A stretch of DNA of 6,042 nucleotides from Pseudomonadota bacterium (GTDB lineage: Bacteria > Pseudomonadota > Alphaproteobacteria > Elsterales > Elsteraceae): the NCBI GenBank assembly GCA_016195115.1, contig JACQAI010000735.1, forward strand, positions 1-6,042, read 5' to 3'. The notes beneath the pieces are model-generated. The model searched no databases and was not told the origin of the DNA. It worked only from the letters and a program-made list of their open reading frames with translations. Shown piece by piece: positions 4,926-6,042 of the stretch. A program made the position numbers and the translations under genes. Position 1 is the first letter of the stretch, and every line of letters starts with the position of its first letter.

Positions 4926-5756
4926 CTACGGCTCGATCGGCATGGTCGCGATGCTTTTCCAGGCGATCGGCGCGCCGCATTTCTCGGCGGCCTCGGCCGG
5001 CGGCAGCGTGGTGTCCCAGTGCGCCGCGAGGAAGCGCCGCCCCGTGACTTGGGCCGCCGCGTCGGAGACCAGGTACACCAAGGGCGGCGCCATGATCTCG
5101 GGCTGCAGCATGCGGGCGCGGTCGAGCCCGGCGCCGTCGGGCACGATGCGCGTGTTGGTGACGCCGCCGGGCACCAGCACGTTGGCGGTCACGCCGGTGC
5201 CAGCGAGATCCTCGGCCATGATCGCGGTCGCCGCCTCGGCCGCCGCCTTGCTCGCGCCGTAGAGCACATAGCCGCCGCGCACCATGGTGCCGAGGCTGGT
5301 CGTCACCGTGACGATGCGGCCGCGCTTGTTGCGGATCATGATCGGCGCCACCGCGCGCGCCATCATGAGCGGCGCGGTGGCGTTGACCGCGACGAAGCGG
5401 CTCCACTGCTCGTGCGAGATCTGCCAGAAGCGCAGCGGATCGTTGCGGAAGTCGGGCCGGACCGAGCCCTGGCCGATGCCGGCGTTGTTGACCAGGATGT
5501 CGATCCGCCCAGCCTGGCCGAGCACGGTCGACTTCACCGTGTCGGCCGCGCTGGCGTCGCTCAGGTCGGCGCGCAACGTCTGTACGCTGCCCGTGGCCTT
5601 TGCCGCGGCCGCGGCGCCCTTGAGCTCCTCGAGCCACGCCGGCTCCTTGTCGACCGCCATGACGTCGATGCCGGCTTTCAGCAGCCCGAGCGTCATCGCG
5701 CGACCGATGCCGCTCGCCGCTCCGGTCACGATCGCGACCTGGCGCTCGCCTGCCAT
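4926..5756 (-). CDS. SDR family NAD(P)-dependent oxidoreductase
   Basis: This 276-residue classical SDR has a standard glycine loop, TGAASGIG (11-18), D36 at the end of strand 2 (NAD preference), NNAG (90-93) and N125. Catalytic Y166 and K170 lie in YGASK. The Ser position reads TVTTSLGTM (150-158), so either S154 or T153 takes the catalytic place; T153 is the residue exactly 13 before the Tyr. The tail beyond VTGRRFLAAHWDT is longer than in minimal SDRs and ends in GAPIAWKSIATMPIEP, a region likely to shape the substrate pocket. The ATG at 5756 was chosen because AAAGGAG (complement of 5763-5769) sits 6 nt upstream; the frame is open for ten more codons to 5786 but without a ribosome site. 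It is upstream of the other SDR on the same strand, separated by the repeat element, and divergent from the methyltransferase gene. The substrate is unknown. Confidence 0.92.
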   Translation of the reverse strand: MAGERQVAIVTGAASGIGRAMTLGLLKAGIDVMAVDKEPAWLEELKGAAAAAKATGSVQTLRADLSDASAADTVKSTVLGQAGRIDILVNNAGIGQGSVRPDFRNDPLRFWQISHEQWSRFVAVNATAPLMMARAVAPIMIRNKRGRIVTVTTSLGTMVRGGYVLYGASKAAAEAATAIMAEDLAGTGVTANVLVPGGVTNTRIVPDGAGLDRARMLQPEIMAPPLVYLVSDAAAQVTGRRFLAAHWDTTLPPAEAAEKCGAPIAWKSIATMPIEP

Positions 5757-5848
5757 GGCATGCTCCTTTGGTTGGGGCTTCGGCAAGTGTCGCAGGCACG
5801 CGCGGCGCCGTCGATGCTAGACTGAGGCCCCCCGCGCGAGGACCCGCC
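5757..5848 (+). promoter_or_regulatory. divergent promoter region with extended -10
   Basis: This 92-bp gap separates the minus-strand SDR from the plus-strand methyltransferase gene. On the plus strand TGCTAGACT (5815-5823) fits an extended -10 (TGN plus TAGACT); no good -35 is seen, which is tolerated with extended -10 boxes. Transcription would start near 5830. I see no convincing promoter for the minus-strand gene. Confidence 0.3.
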
Positions 5849-6042
5849 ATGGCCGAGACCAACCCGGAGATCGATCGGCACTACGGTCGCGGCGGCTTGC
5901 TCGAGCGCTTGCTGGGCGCCCTGCGCGCGGCCGGCAAGGACGTCGAGCGCCTGACCATCGACGACCTGATGCTGGTCGACGAGTTCCATTCGCGCCGGCG
6001 CTTGGCGACCGAGGAGCTGGCGCGGCTGCTGGCGCCGGCGCC
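5849..6042 (+). CDS. probable SAM-dependent methyltransferase, N-terminal part
   Basis: The first 64 codons of a gene that continues past the right edge. The start ATG has GAGGA (5838-5842) at 6-nt spacing. The sequence begins with an acidic stretch, then HYGRGGLLERLLGAL, then LTIDDLMLVDEFHSRR and ATEELARL. The VDEFHxR...AT.EL pattern is what I associate with the N-terminal helix of a group of class I SAM-dependent methyltransferases, in which it precedes the SAM-binding glycine loop. That loop (a DxGxGxG-like motif) would lie just beyond the window, so the family call rests on the lead-in helix only. The substrate cannot be given. Confidence 0.65.
   Translation, partial: MAETNPEIDRHYGRGGLLERLLGALRAAGKDVERLTIDDLMLVDEFHSRRRLATEELARLLAPA

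Noticed and set aside
5757..5786. Ten-codon upstream extension of the second SDR
   Set aside because: ATG 5756 has AAAGGAG 6 nt upstream, and that site would lie inside the extended reading frame.
5019..5825. 268-codon plus-strand frame opposite the second SDR
   Set aside because: His/Arg/Asp-rich antisense shadow with no domain or ribosome site.
4792..5862. 356-codon minus-strand frame over the second SDR
   Set aside because: It runs out of phase through an SDR with full catalytic motifs, and its end is translated repeat.

Overview
The window is GC-rich, tightly packed bacterial DNA. The toxin-antitoxin type, the dodecin, the PilZ protein, the SDR and hydrolase content and the styles of intergenic palindrome suggest an alphaproteobacterium, perhaps of the Rhodospirillales/Hyphomicrobiales kind. 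That placement is inference from gene style; there is no rRNA or marker gene here.

Layout, left to right. At 1-128 lies a possible gene tail and a promoter with a perfect inverted-repeat operator, driving a VapBC-type toxin-antitoxin pair (antitoxin 129-398 from a TTG start, toxin 395-802, ATGA overlap). A minus-strand dodecin (813-1022) converges on vapC with a 10-nt gap. A structured 205-bp divergent intergenic region leads to a plus-strand PilZ-domain protein with a long helical N-terminus (1228-2049). A pair of facing hairpins (2079-2175) separates it from two tightly coupled alpha/beta hydrolases (2243-3013 and 3015-3704). These converge on a minus-strand SDR (3769-4569). Upstream of that SDR is a 356-bp gene-free stretch filled by a composite palindromic repeat (4599-4917), then a second minus-strand SDR (4926-5756). 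A divergent gene, probably a SAM-dependent methyltransferase, starts at 5849 and runs off the right edge.

The enzymes (two hydrolases, two SDRs, a methyltransferase start) look like accessory small-molecule metabolism. No substrate can be named from sequence, and the two SDRs are not clearly one operon, because the repeat element lies between them. VapBC and dodecin are self-contained modules.

No clearly new multi-gene system was found. The most unusual material is non-coding: a repeat pair whose differences preserve each hairpin, a 319-bp palindromic composite with 30-bp perfect ends and a G-quadruplex motif, and a 40-bp direct repeat (35/40 identical) that brackets one SDR gene. Among proteins, the points worth a look are a Cys-nucleophile hydrolase, a partner hydrolase lacking an obvious catalytic acid, and an SDR with a five-residue insertion in its cofactor loop.
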